Assembly: GCF_003634705.1 (NCBI RefSeq)
Contig: NZ_RBWU01000002.1
Span: forward strand, 1,178,001 to 1,242,000
Length of the DNA stretch: 64,000 bases
Reading direction: 5' to 3'
Origin: Actinomadura pelletieri DSM 43383
Lineage (GTDB): Bacteria; Actinomycetota; Actinomycetes; Streptosporangiales; Streptosporangiaceae
This document shows positions 1 through 8,615 of this stretch, in pieces. The position numbers and the translations under genes were made by a program. Below the pieces are notes generated by a model, which saw only the letters and a program-made list of their open reading frames with translations, was not told the origin of the DNA and did no database searches. Position 1 is the first letter of the stretch. Every line of letters begins with the position of its first letter.

Positions 1-763
1 CGGGCACGACGGTGGCGCCGTCGACCTCCCGCGTCTGCCAGGGGAACCCGGGACGGCCCGGACGCATCGTGTAGTCGGTGTCGTCCGGGACGGGCAGCAG
101 CACCTCCGTCGCCGCGAGGGTCTGCAGGAACAGGTCGTGGTCGTTGTTGGCCGCGGCGCGCAGAAGTTCGCGCTCCACCTCGTTGGCGGGCTGGAACTCC
201 TCCCGCGACGTCTCGCGCGGCGCCTCGGCAGGCGTCTGGGGCGGCGTCTCGGCGGGGGTGTCGCGCGGCAGTTCGCGATGCTGGTCGCGGAGTTCCTCCC
301 AGGGCGCGGACGCGCGGCCGACCTGCGGCGGGCGGCCGTCCCCGCCCGCCACTTGGCGGACGAACCACGACGGCAGCCGCGACTCGATGGGCAGGGCCGA
401 GCCGGCGCCGCGCGCGGGCGTCGCGTCGACGGCGAGCCACCAGCGGTCGTCGGGCCACATCTGGGCGATGTCCCCGAACGCGACCGTCACGAAATGCTGG
501 TAGGACGGGCCCAGGCAGGCGCGCATCGCCGACGCCGACGTGTAGACGAGCACATGGACCCGGCCGTCCTCCTCCTGGGTCGGCCACGACGGCTGTGTCC
601 GGTTGGCGAGCACGCCGTCCACCTGGTCCGGCGGGACGGGGACGAGAAGTTCGCTGTCCGCCAGGAGGCGGAAGTAACTCTCCTGGTCACCGGCCTGGAC
701 GGTCTCCTGAAGTCGCCGTTCCAGCTCCGATGTGGGTCGCCACGCGTCGGCCACGGTCGCCAC
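1..763 (-). CDS. SseB-family protein, two SseB-like halves (3' end beyond window)
   Basis: Reading leftward from a GTG at 763, with a GGAGG box about nine bases upstream, the frame stays open to the window edge. Residues 1-130 look like an SseB N-terminal domain (ESYFRLLADSELLVPVPP, then HVLVYTSASAM). A second copy follows a Pro/Thr/Glu-rich linker (NNDNDLFLQTLAATEVLLPV). SseB-like domains are common in actinobacteria, often in tandem. Their role is unclear outside the enterobacterial rhodanese-associated SseB. The start was chosen because it is the first codon with a good ribosome site. The C-terminus lies outside the window. No enzymatic motif is visible. Confidence 0.7.
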   Translation of the reverse strand, partial: MATVADAWRPTSELERRLQETVQAGDQESYFRLLADSELLVPVPPDQVDGVLANRTQPSWPTQEEDGRVHVLVYTSASAMRACLGPSYQHFVTVAFGDIAQMWPDDRWWLAVDATPARGAGSALPIESRLPSWFVRQVAGGDGRPPQVGRASAPWEELRDQHRELPRDTPAETPPQTPAEAPRETSREEFQPANEVERELLRAAANNDHDLFLQTLAATEVLLPVPDDTDYTMRPGRPGFPWQTREVDGATVVP

Positions 764-835
764 CCCCTGATTCCTCCATGCTCGTCCCCGCGCGACTGCC
801 TACGCTACAGGGGCGAACCGGGCCATCGGGCATCG

Positions 836-2143
836 TCATCCGGCGGCACGGGCGACGGTGCAGGTCAGCTCGGCGAGGGCGGTGAGGAGGCGGTCGACGT
901 GCTCCTCGCTCGTCCCGATGCCGAGCCCGGCGCGGACGGCCGTGTCATGGGTCGCGTCGTCCCCGCCCAGCAGATGCCGGACGAAGGGGTGGGCGCAGAA
1001 CTTTCCGTCCCGGACGCCGATGCCGTACTCCTCCGACAGCGTAAGCGCCACGTCCCGGGCGTTCCACCCGTCCACGGTGAACGACACGATCCCGACGCGC
1101 GGCGCGCGCTCGCCCCACAGGGACAGTTCGCGGACGGGCGCGAGTGCCGCGAGGCCCGACCGCAGGCGCGTCACCAGCGCCTCCTCGTGGGCGGCCACGG
1201 CGTCCCAGCGGGCCGACAGGGTCTCGCAGGCGGCCGCGAGCGCGATGACGCCGAGCACGTTCGGGGTTCCGGCCTCGTGCCGGGGTTCGGGGGACGCCGC
1301 CCACCGGGTCGTGCGCCCGACCGACGCGCTGGCACCGCCTCCCTTCAGGTACGGGTCGGCGGCGCGGAGCCAGTCGGCGCGTCCGGCGAGGACCCCGGCG
1401 CCGAACGGCGCGTACAGCTTGTGCCCGGAGAACGCGAGGTAGTCGAGGCCGAGGGCGGTCATGTCGATCGGGCGGTGCGGGAGGAGCTGCGCCGCGTCCA
1501 CCGCGATGCGGGCGCCGTTCCGCCGGGCGACGTGCGCCAGCTCCTCGATCGGCCACAGTTCCCCGGTGACGTTGGACGCGGCGGTCACCACGAGCAGCCG
1601 CGGCCCGATCGGGGACTCGCGCAGCGCCCGGTCGGCGGCGGACACGGCCTCGGCGGGGGTGGCGGGCGCGGGCAGCCGCACGGCCCGCTTCCACGGCAGC
1701 AGGCTCGCGTGGTGCTCGGTCTCGAAGACGACGACGCTGGTCCCGGTGGGCGCGGCGTGCGCGAGCAGGTTCATCGAGTCGGTGGTGTTGCGGGTGAACA
1801 CGACGGCGGAACGGCGCCAGGCGCCGATGAACGCGCGCACGGTCTCGCGCGCCGTTTCGTACGCGTCGGTCGTGACACGCGACAGGTGGCCGGCCCCGCG
1901 GTGCACGCTGCTGTAGTACGGCAGCGCGCGGGTGATGGCCTCGTGCACCGCCTCCAGGCAGGGGGAACTGGCCGCGTGGTCGAGGTTGGCGTAGGGGACG
2001 TGCCCGCCGCCCCGGATCGGGACCGGGACGTCCGCGCCGACGACGCGGGGAAGATCGTGAACCGGGACCTCCCCGGCGTGCGTCACAGCAGTCGGGACGT
2101 GGGAGCGGGCAGGGGGAACGAGACGGGTGGGCGACGTGCGCAT
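836..2143 (-). CDS. PLP-dependent aminotransferase class V (cysteine desulfurase-like)
   Basis: A 435-residue fold-type I PLP enzyme. The pattern NLDHAASSPCLEAVHEA opens the substrate pocket. FTRNTTDSMNLLAH binds the phosphate, AVDAAQLLPH carries the ring-stacking Asp, and SGHKLYAPFGAGVLAG contains the Schiff-base lysine. These are hallmarks of the class V / selenocysteine lyase-cysteine desulfurase family. I see no clear SufS/IscS active-cysteine loop and no adjacent Fe-S assembly genes, so the substrate is unknown. It is about 70 bases upstream of the SseB-like gene on the same strand and may be cotranscribed. Divergent from the lipoprotein gene. The first 45 residues are low-complexity, so translation could start internally. 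Confidence 0.85.
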   Translation of the reverse strand: MRTSPTRLVPPARSHVPTAVTHAGEVPVHDLPRVVGADVPVPIRGGGHVPYANLDHAASSPCLEAVHEAITRALPYYSSVHRGAGHLSRVTTDAYETARETVRAFIGAWRRSAVVFTRNTTDSMNLLAHAAPTGTSVVVFETEHHASLLPWKRAVRLPAPATPAEAVSAADRALRESPIGPRLLVVTAASNVTGELWPIEELAHVARRNGARIAVDAAQLLPHRPIDMTALGLDYLAFSGHKLYAPFGAGVLAGRADWLRAADPYLKGGGASASVGRTTRWAASPEPRHEAGTPNVLGVIALAAACETLSARWDAVAAHEEALVTRLRSGLAALAPVRELSLWGERAPRVGIVSFTVDGWNARDVALTLSEEYGIGVRDGKFCAHPFVRHLLGGDDATHDTAVRAGLGIGTSEEHVDRLLTALAELTCTVARAAG

Positions 2144-2351
2144 ACCAGCACCTTCCGGGTCAGGGACCCCGGAACATCCGCCGGGATCCGCGCTTGCCGG
2201 AACGCGGATACGGCGTCCGGCCAGGTCTTCTCCCGGGGCACCCCGTCGCGGACGAAGGGTTGCCGGCCAGCGAGCCGGGGCTTGACGCTGACGCTCATGA
2301 CCTAGTGCGGAATTATATGCGGGGCCGGACGGGGATCAAGTGGAGGAACCG

Positions 2352-2729
2352 ATGGGACACGGTGGCGTACGGGCGTTGGCCGGAGGCGTGGTGGCGCTCT
2401 TCGCGTCCGGTCTGCTCGGCGGCTGCGGCACGCTGGGCGGCGACTCCGCCCAGGTCTGCACCGACACCAAGAAGGCGTTCCAGCAGTACATGACCCAGGT
2501 GAAGAGCATCCCGGCGGCCGAGCCCGCACGCTGGCGGCAGGCGACCGAGCAGCTCGCCGGACGGCTCGACGCGCTGGCGAAGGAGACGGACGACGAGGAG
2601 TTGAAGAAGGCGCTCACGGCCGAGGCCGGCCAACTCCGCGCCGCCGCCCCGGCCGTCGGCACCGGCGATGTGGCGCAACTCGACACCGTCATGAGGGAAG
2701 CCCCCACCCGCGTCGGCAAGGCCTGCTGA
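2352..2729 (+). CDS. putative small lipoprotein
   Basis: 125 residues from ATG 2352, with GGAGG at 2342-2346. The N-terminus is a lipoprotein signal: a hydrophobic stretch, then a lipobox LLGGCG with the modified cysteine near residue 25. The mature part is charged and helical (TDTKKAFQQYMTQVKSI, then a Lys/Glu-rich segment) with a second conserved-looking Cys near its start and one at the C-terminus. It is probably anchored to the outer leaflet of the membrane. No enzymatic domain is recognisable. An upstream in-frame ATG at 2340 exists but has no ribosome site. Monocistronic: a strong hairpin follows directly. Confidence 0.7.
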   Translation: MGHGGVRALAGGVVALFASGLLGGCGTLGGDSAQVCTDTKKAFQQYMTQVKSIPAAEPARWRQATEQLAGRLDALAKETDDEELKKALTAEAGQLRAAAPAVGTGDVAQLDTVMREAPTRVGKAC

Positions 2730-2771
2730 GCGTCCGCCAGAGCGCCCGGAAGGGCACTCTGGCGGACGCTC
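2728..2771. terminator. bidirectional terminator between lipoprotein and PBP genes
   Basis: A 20-bp stem (arms 2728-2747 and 2752-2771, one G-T type mismatch) closes on a GGAA tetraloop. It starts inside the lipoprotein stop codon and lies 13 bases from the convergent PBP stop codon, so it can serve both genes. There is no U-tract, as is usual in high-GC actinobacteria. Confidence 0.85.
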
Positions 2772-2783
2772 ATGCGGTCGCGG

Positions 2784-5270
2784 TCAGCCGGGGACGCCGG
2801 GAACGGTTCCGCCGGGGTCTCCGCCGCCTCCACCGGGATCGCCGCCGTCCCCGCCGTCACCTCCGCCGGGGTCGCCGCCACCACCGTCGCCGCCGGGATC
2901 GGGCGGCAGGATGGTCGGCAGATCCGTCGGCGGCGTCGGGAAGTCGGGCTCGTCGGGGCCGGACGGCGGCGGGTCGGACGGCCCGTCGGAGTCCGGCGTC
3001 TCCTGCTCGTCGGGTTCGTCGCCCTCCGAAGGGGTGCCCCAGCCGCCGCCCGGCCGCGTCGACGGTGAACCGAACGACTCCGGCTCATATCCCTTGATGT
3101 TCACGGCGTCGCTCATGTACGTCCGCCAGATCTGCGCGGGGAGCTGACCGCCGAACGCGCCGTAGCCGGGGATGTTCAGCGGCTTACCGTCACTGCGGAA
3201 CATCGCCACCGACGTCGCCATCTGCGGGATGAAGCCGTTGAACCAGATCGCGCGGCCCTCGTCGGTCGTACCCGTCTTGCCCGCGACGTCCCGGCCGTCC
3301 GGCAGTTGCGCGCCGGTTCCGGTACCGGCGCGGACGACCTGCTGCATCGCGTACGTGGCGTCGCGCGCGTTCTGCTCGTCGAGGGCCCGCTCGCCCTCCT
3401 CGGCGAAGGTGCGCTTGTGGTTCTCGTCGTCGGTGACGGCCTTCACCACGAACGGCTGCCGGTGGACGCCCTCGGACGCGAACGTCGCGTACACGCCCGC
3501 CTGCTGGACGGGATGCAGCGACACGATGCCGAGCGGGAGCGAGGCGGCGGCGCGCTGCTCGGGTTTCATCTGCGACCGGGGGATGCCCATCTTCACGGCC
3601 ATCTCGACGATCTTCTCGTTGCCGATGTCCTGGCCGAGGTTCACATACGCGGTGTTGATCGAACGCTGGGTGGCGGTGACGAGGTTCACCATCCCGAAGT
3701 TCTCGTTGTCGTTGTTCTTCAGCGCCTTGCCGTTGAAGTACTGCGGTGAGCTTCCGTCGTAGACGGAGCCGAGGGTCTTGCCGTCCTCCAGCGCGGCGGC
3801 CAGCGCGATCGGCTTGAACCCCGACCCGGACTGCGCCCAGTCGCCGAAGGAGCTGCTCAGCGCCTCCTCCAGATAGCCGCGACCCCCGTAGAACGCCAGA
3901 ACCTGCCCGGTGGACGGGTCGACCGACACCGCGCCCGTCCGGATCTTCGTGCTCATTCCCTCGGGGGTGTTCTGGTTCACCGAGCGGCGCAGCGCGTCCA
4001 TCAACCGCCGGTCGAACGTCGTGGTGATCTTCAGACCGCTGCGGTTGAGCTCGTCCTCGCTGTAGCCACGGCGCTCGATGAGCTCCTTCTTGGCCACGTT
4101 GACCATGTAGCCCTTCTGGCCCTTGAGGATGTCGGTGATGTGCTGCTTGCGAGGCGCCGGGAACGTCATCGACGACGCCTCGGCGGACGTCAGGGAGCCG
4201 TCCCGCACCATGTTGTTCAGTACGGAGCGCCAGCGCTGCTCGGCGGAGGCGCGCTGCGCGCCCGTGGGGTCGGAGAACTTGCTGGGCTGCTGGATCGCGG
4301 CGGCGAGGTAGGCGCCCTCCGCGGGGGTCAGCTTCGAGACGTCCTTGCCGTAGTAGGCCTTGGCGGCGGCCTGCACCCCGTAGGCGTCGCGGCCGAAGTA
4401 GATGGTGTTGAGGTACTGCTCCAGAATCCAGTCCTTGGACTTCTCCCGCCCGACCTTCAACGACACCATGATCTCTTTGAGCTTGCGGGTGACCGACACC
4501 TCCTTGCCGATGCCGCCGTAGTAGTTGCGGACCATCTGCTGGGTGATCGTCGACCCGCCCTGGAGTTGGCGTCCCGTCACCGTGGACCAGAAGGCCCGCG
4601 TCGTCCCGGCGACCGACACCCCGGGGTCGCCGTAGAAGCTGCGGTTCTCCGCCGCGATCACCGCGTCGCGGGTGCTCTCCGGGATCCGGTCGAGCTTGAC
4701 CGCGTCCCGGTTGACGCCCGTCTTGGCGATCTGCGTCTTCCCGTCGGAGTAGTAGAACGTCGGGCCCTGCGCGATCGCCTGCTCCTGCGGTGACGGCACC
4801 GGCGTGAACAGGTAGGCGATGCCGAACGCGGCGATGAAGAAGCCGATGAACCCGAGAAGCAGGAACAGCGCCCGGCGCAGGTACCGCGACCTTCGGCTCC
4901 GGGGCTTGCGCGGGCCCTTACCGCCGCCGCGCCCCCCGCCGCCGCGCCCGCCGTCACGCCTACCGTCACGCCCGCCGTCACGTCCGCCGTTGCCGCGTCC
5001 GGGCGGTGGCTCTTCTCGCTCGGACCGGACGGCGCGCATGGTTCGAGTATCGCCCCTCGCGGCTTCGATGGAACCCTTGTCGCCGTTCCGAGATCTGTCG
5101 TCCCCGCGAGTGAATTCCGCGTCTTGTGTGGATTTTTCCGATTGTTCCGTCAGCGTGGCGGTGCCGGCGCCGTCCTCGCCGTCCGGTGGCACGTCCCGAT
5201 CTTTCCGCAGGTCTACCCGCTGTGACCCGGTGTGCTCCGCGCCGTCCGGACCCTTCCTTCCGTTGCTCAC
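2784..5270 (-). CDS. class A penicillin-binding protein (transglycosylase/transpeptidase)
   Basis: 828 residues from a GTG at 5270, preceded by a run of six G's. It has a disordered cytoplasmic tail (about 1-130, with a Gly/Arg/Asp-rich RDGGRDGRRDGG stretch), one membrane helix near 137-158, a GT51 glycosyltransferase domain (ENRSFYGDPG with the catalytic Glu, then GGSTITQQMVRN), and a transpeptidase domain with SGFK (about 480), SIN (about 536) and KTGTT (about 664). It polymerises and cross-links peptidoglycan outside the membrane. The C-terminal 100 residues are a Pro/Gly/Asp-rich tail typical of actinobacterial PonA-type proteins. An open frame continues upstream to 5555, but that part is unlike protein and lacks a ribosome site. 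Confidence 0.93.
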   Translation of the reverse strand: MSNGRKGPDGAEHTGSQRVDLRKDRDVPPDGEDGAGTATLTEQSEKSTQDAEFTRGDDRSRNGDKGSIEAARGDTRTMRAVRSEREEPPPGRGNGGRDGGRDGRRDGGRGGGGRGGGKGPRKPRSRRSRYLRRALFLLLGFIGFFIAAFGIAYLFTPVPSPQEQAIAQGPTFYYSDGKTQIAKTGVNRDAVKLDRIPESTRDAVIAAENRSFYGDPGVSVAGTTRAFWSTVTGRQLQGGSTITQQMVRNYYGGIGKEVSVTRKLKEIMVSLKVGREKSKDWILEQYLNTIYFGRDAYGVQAAAKAYYGKDVSKLTPAEGAYLAAAIQQPSKFSDPTGAQRASAEQRWRSVLNNMVRDGSLTSAEASSMTFPAPRKQHITDILKGQKGYMVNVAKKELIERRGYSEDELNRSGLKITTTFDRRLMDALRRSVNQNTPEGMSTKIRTGAVSVDPSTGQVLAFYGGRGYLEEALSSSFGDWAQSGSGFKPIALAAALEDGKTLGSVYDGSSPQYFNGKALKNNDNENFGMVNLVTATQRSINTAYVNLGQDIGNEKIVEMAVKMGIPRSQMKPEQRAAASLPLGIVSLHPVQQAGVYATFASEGVHRQPFVVKAVTDDENHKRTFAEEGERALDEQNARDATYAMQQVVRAGTGTGAQLPDGRDVAGKTGTTDEGRAIWFNGFIPQMATSVAMFRSDGKPLNIPGYGAFGGQLPAQIWRTYMSDAVNIKGYEPESFGSPSTRPGGGWGTPSEGDEPDEQETPDSDGPSDPPPSGPDEPDFPTPPTDLPTILPPDPGGDGGGGDPGGGDGGDGGDPGGGGGDPGGTVPGVPG

Positions 5271-5423
5271 AAGCCCCCCGTGATGAATGCGTGACCGACG
5301 ATACCTGAGGGCGTAGGTGGGACGGGCCGCCCAATGCACAGTCCTGAGGCTTCCCTTTAGGAGGACGGGCAATACGCCACTCAGGTTGTCGTGACGGACG
5401 TCGCACCGCGGACTTCCCGAAAC

Positions 5424-5463
5424 GCCGAGCGGCGGGAACCCGTCCGGGTTCCCGCCGCTCGGC
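5424..5463 (-). terminator. terminator downstream of the FKBP gene
   Basis: Perfect 19-bp inverted repeat (arms 5424-5442 and 5445-5463) with a very short loop. It lies 40-80 bases past the stop codon of the leftward FKBP gene and upstream of the PBP start, insulating the two. Confidence 0.8.
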
Positions 5464-5502
5464 TGGTCCAGTGAGGGGTCGCGCGGCCGTGCCGCGCCCG
5501 CC

Positions 5503-6666
5503 TCACTTCTTCTTGATCTTGTCGATGACGTCGATGACGAACACGAGGGTGTCATCGCCCTTGATGCCCGCCTGGGGGTTGCCCTTCTCGCCGTAGCCCT
5601 CCTTCGGCGGCAGGATCAGCAGCAGCCTGCTGCCGATCTTGGCGCCGGTGAGGCCCTTGTCGAAGCCGGGCACGGTCGCGCCGGTGCCGACCGCGAACTT
5701 GGACGGCGCCTCGCCCGCCCAGCTGGAGTCGAACTCCTTGCCGGTCTTCCAGATCCTGCCCTGGTAGTGGACGACCGCCTCGTCGCCCTTGGCGAGCGCC
5801 GGGCCGGTGCCCTCGACGAGGGTCTTGACCTGGAGCTTGTCCGGCGCGTCCTCGTCCTTCGGGATCGTGACCTTGGGGGCCTTCCCGGCGCCCTGATCCT
5901 CGACCTTCGGCAGCTTCTTGTCGTTGAGCGGCTTCTTGACGCCCTGCGGGGAGGTGTTCTTGGGGACGACGGCCTGGATGTCCACGACGAACACGACCCA
6001 GTCTGTCTGGGCGAGGCCGAGCTGCTCGGCCTCCTTGCCGAAGCCCTGCGACGGCGGGATCTGCAACACGACCCGGCTGCCGCTGGTCTGACCGACCATG
6101 CCCTGGTCGAAGCCCTTGATGCCGCTCTTGCCGACGATGAGCGGCCGCGTCGGCTGCCCCTGCGCCTCCTGCTGGTAGGACGAGCCGATCTGCTTGTTCT
6201 TGCTCTTCTTGGAGCTGTCCTCGACGTCCTTGTCCTTCGACCACTGGTAGAAGGTGTACTGGGCGAACAGCGTGTCACCGTTCGCGATCTTCTGGCCGGT
6301 GCCCCTGATCGGCACCGTCACCTTGCGTTCACCCGCGGGAGCGAGATCGGTGGGGATCTTGACCTTGGGCTCGACCCCGAACTTCCCGGACACCTCGATC
6401 TTGGGACCGGGCCGGTTCGCCCACCACACGATCACGCCCGCGACCGCCACCGCGACGGCCACCGCGCCCGCGATCATCATCATCCGCCGCTGGCGGGCCT
6501 TCTTCGCGGTCAGCGCGGACGGCGTGGACCGCCGGCTCAGGCCGCTGCCGCGCCCGGCGCTGATGCCGTGCGGGGTGAACTCGGGGCTGCGAATGTTCTT
6601 GGCGTTCGGGATCTTGGCTTTCGCTTTGATCGCCGGTTTGCCCCCGGGCTTGTCATCCTCGGACAT
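5503..6666 (-). CDS. membrane-anchored FKBP-type peptidyl-prolyl isomerase, two FKBP domains
   Basis: 387 residues. A basic cytoplasmic N-terminus precedes one membrane helix (MMMIAGAVAVAVAVAGVIVWW, about 62-83). Two FKBP folds follow: about 120-235 (GIKGFDQGMVGQTSGSRVVLQIP, FGKEAE) and about 280-385 (VVHYQGRIWKTGKEFDSSW, VPGFDKGLTGAKIGSRLLLILP, GYGEKGNP). The second retains the usual Tyr, Phe, Asp, Val and Trp pocket residues. The first has a longer hydrophilic insertion and lacks part of the canonical YxG entry strand, so it may be weak or non-catalytic. Predicted role: proline isomerisation during folding of secreted proteins at the outer face of the membrane. It has its own terminator. 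Confidence 0.92.
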   Translation of the reverse strand: MSEDDKPGGKPAIKAKAKIPNAKNIRSPEFTPHGISAGRGSGLSRRSTPSALTAKKARQRRMMMIAGAVAVAVAVAGVIVWWANRPGPKIEVSGKFGVEPKVKIPTDLAPAGERKVTVPIRGTGQKIANGDTLFAQYTFYQWSKDKDVEDSSKKSKNKQIGSSYQQEAQGQPTRPLIVGKSGIKGFDQGMVGQTSGSRVVLQIPPSQGFGKEAEQLGLAQTDWVVFVVDIQAVVPKNTSPQGVKKPLNDKKLPKVEDQGAGKAPKVTIPKDEDAPDKLQVKTLVEGTGPALAKGDEAVVHYQGRIWKTGKEFDSSWAGEAPSKFAVGTGATVPGFDKGLTGAKIGSRLLLILPPKEGYGEKGNPQAGIKGDDTLVFVIDVIDKIKKK

Positions 6667-6758
6667 GTTTCCTCACTCGCTCCGGGTTCGACGACATCAC
6701 GAACGGGACCACCCTTCCAGGGCGGGTCTAAGCACAGCGTGAAAACCACGCAAAAACG

Positions 6759-6846
6759 GCCGACCCGCAATCTATCGGTCACGCGGCCGTGCGTGGCGCC
6801 GTGTGACCGGGACGGAGCCGACCCGCAATCTACCGGTCACCCGGCC
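6759..6846. repeat. 24-base direct repeat, two copies, upstream of FKBP and xth genes
   Basis: GCCGACCCGCAATCTAYCGG followed by TCAC occurs at 6759-6782 and again at 6817-6840, 58 bases apart, with one mismatch. Both copies are then followed by a similar cGGCC tail. The repeat lies in the divergent intergenic region between the FKBP start (6666) and xth (6946). It could be a tandem regulatory site or a local duplication. Confidence 0.6.
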
Positions 6847-6945
6847 CCGTGGGGCCGCGCGCCGGACGGCGGGGGGCCGCCAGGATACCCCCGTCCGAGG
6901 CCGCGATCACGTCCTCTCGTCACCCCGCGGTGGCAGGCTTGGAGG

Positions 6946-7785
6946 ATGCGCCTCGCTACCTGGAACGTCAACTCCGTCAAGGCCCGGCTGCCGCGCCTTC
7001 TCACCTGGCTGGACGAGCACGAACCCGACGTCGTCTGCCTCCAGGAGACCAAATGCCGGGCCGACCGGTTCCCGGCCGCCGAGGTCGAGGAACTCGGCTA
7101 CACCGCCGCCGTGCGGGGCGACGGCCGGTGGAACGGCGTGGCGATCCTGTCCAGGGTCGGCGTCGAGGACGTCTCCACCGGATTCCCCGGCGAACCCGTC
7201 TACGCGGGCGCCGCCGAGGAGCCCCAGCTCAAGCTGACCGAGCCCGTCGTGCTGACCCCGGAGGCCCGGGCGATCGGCGCCACGTGCGGCGGTGTCCGGG
7301 TGTGGTCGCTGTACGCGCCGAACGGCCGCACCCCCGACTCGGCCCACTACGTCTACAAGCTCGAGTGGTTCGCGGCCCTCCGCGAGGCCCTCGCCACCGA
7401 ACTGGCCACCGGCACGCCGCTGGTGGCGTGCGGCGACTACAACGTCGCCCCCACCGACGACGACGTGTGGGACCCGGCCGTGTTCGCCGACTCGACCCAC
7501 GTCACTCCGCCCGAACGCCAGGCGCTCGCCGACCTACGGGCGGTCGGCCTCCACGACGTGGTGCCGACCCCCATGAAGGGCCCGCACCCCTTCACCTACT
7601 GGGACTACCGGGCCGGCGCGTTCCACAAGAACATGGGCATGCGCATCGACCTGTTCTACGCGAGCGAGGACGTGGCCGCGCGCGTCCGGTCGGCGTACGT
7701 CGACCGGGAGGCGCGCAAGGGCAAGGGCCCGTCCGACCACGCCCCGGTGGTCGTGGACCTCGACCCCGCACCCGCCCAGACCTGA
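6946..7785 (+). CDS. xth: exodeoxyribonuclease III
   Basis: 279 residues from ATG 6946, with GGAGG immediately upstream. It belongs to the AP endonuclease/ExoIII branch of the EEP superfamily. Visible motifs are TWNVNSVKARLPRL at the N-terminus, CLQETKC (metal-binding Glu near 35), SLYAPNGR, the catalytic GDYNVAPTDDDVWD, FTYWDYRAGAFHKNMGMRIDLFY, and the terminal SDHAPVVVDL. It should act on AP sites and 3' blocked ends during base excision repair. Downstream is a short duplicated segment (CCCGCCCAGACCTGACA twice around the stop). Monocistronic and convergent with the methyltransferase gene. Confidence 0.95.
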   Translation: MRLATWNVNSVKARLPRLLTWLDEHEPDVVCLQETKCRADRFPAAEVEELGYTAAVRGDGRWNGVAILSRVGVEDVSTGFPGEPVYAGAAEEPQLKLTEPVVLTPEARAIGATCGGVRVWSLYAPNGRTPDSAHYVYKLEWFAALREALATELATGTPLVACGDYNVAPTDDDVWDPAVFADSTHVTPPERQALADLRAVGLHDVVPTPMKGPHPFTYWDYRAGAFHKNMGMRIDLFYASEDVAARVRSAYVDREARKGKGPSDHAPVVVDLDPAPAQT

Positions 7786-7827
7786 CACCCGCCCAGACCT
7801 GACACCCGCCTGGGACCCGGCGCGCGC

Positions 7828-8589
7828 CTAGCGAAGCTCCGCGGTCAGCAGGATGAAGATCGCGGTGGGGAATCCCTGGCGCCACCACGGGTCGTCGCGG
7901 AGTTGCTCCTCGGTGGGGTGCGGTTCGCGGAGGTCCGCGATGACGAAACCCGCGTCTCGGAGCGTTCCAGCGTAGAACTCCAGCGGTCGGAGCCATGAAG
8001 TGATCATGGACGGGGACTCCAGCCCGTCCACGAGGAATCGCTGGTCGATCCCGCGGGCCCCGAAGTACTGCGTCGCCGGGACGCTGTCCCGCGCGCCCCG
8101 CTCGGAGTGGTGCACGTAGAAGCAGGGGTGCAGGGTCAGCAGGATCAGCCGTCCGCCGCTCTTCAGGACCCGGGCGAACTCGCGCAGCGCGTGTGTCGGG
8201 TCGGGCAGATGGCTGAACAGGTGGTTGCAGACGATCAGGTCGTAGACGTCGTCCTCGAACGGCAGATCGTCGACGCTGGCGCAGACGAACCGCGCCGCCC
8301 CGGGCGGGGACGGGTAGGCGTTCGCCGCGTCGATCAAGCTCTGGCAGGCGTCGACGCCATCGACGTCGGCGCCGTCACCGGCGAGTCGCCGGGACAGGTA
8401 GCCCTCGCCGCAGCCCGCGTCGAGGACGCGCAGGCCCGCGCAGGGGCCGATGGCGTCGAGGACGGCGGCGTCGGTCAGTTCGGTCCGGTACCGGTCGCGG
8501 CCCTCCCTGATGACCTTGACCCAGTAGTCCGCGTTCGCCTCCCATCTCTCCAGCGTCCGACTCGCGATGACCTCGGCGGTGTCCTCCAC
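7828..8589 (-). CDS. class I SAM-dependent methyltransferase
   Basis: 253 residues from GTG 8589, with GGGGAG five bases upstream. It has a Rossmann-like methyltransferase domain: motif I VLDAGCGEGYLSRRL, acidic GVDACQSLID, FVCASVDDLPFEDDVYDLIVCNHLFSHLPDP, and LKSGGRLILLTLHP (methyltransferase 11/25 type). The N-terminal ASRTLERWEANADYWVKVIREG and the C-terminal LREPHPTEEQLRDDP flank the core. The substrate is not evident. Methyltransferases with this layout act on small molecules. It follows the HTH gene by 26 bases, so the two probably share a transcript. An open frame continues upstream inside the HTH gene but is only its shadow. Confidence 0.85.
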   Translation of the reverse strand: MEDTAEVIASRTLERWEANADYWVKVIREGRDRYRTELTDAAVLDAIGPCAGLRVLDAGCGEGYLSRRLAGDGADVDGVDACQSLIDAANAYPSPPGAARFVCASVDDLPFEDDVYDLIVCNHLFSHLPDPTHALREFARVLKSGGRLILLTLHPCFYVHHSERGARDSVPATQYFGARGIDQRFLVDGLESPSMITSWLRPLEFYAGTLRDAGFVIADLREPHPTEEQLRDDPWWRQGFPTAIFILLTAELR

Positions 8590-8615
8590 CCGGCTCCCCA
8601 ATCTCCAAAGCCGGT

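Noticed and set aside
2083..2298. A 71-residue minus-strand frame upstream of the aminotransferase gene
   Set aside because: It overlaps the aminotransferase N-terminus in another frame and has no ribosome site. I also looked for a cysteine-rich leader peptide here and found only one Cys.
137..2305. A 722-residue open frame on the plus strand across the first 2.3 kb
   Set aside because: It is antisense to the SseB-like and aminotransferase genes. Its composition (Arg/Gly/Val repeats) reflects GC-rich third positions rather than a protein.
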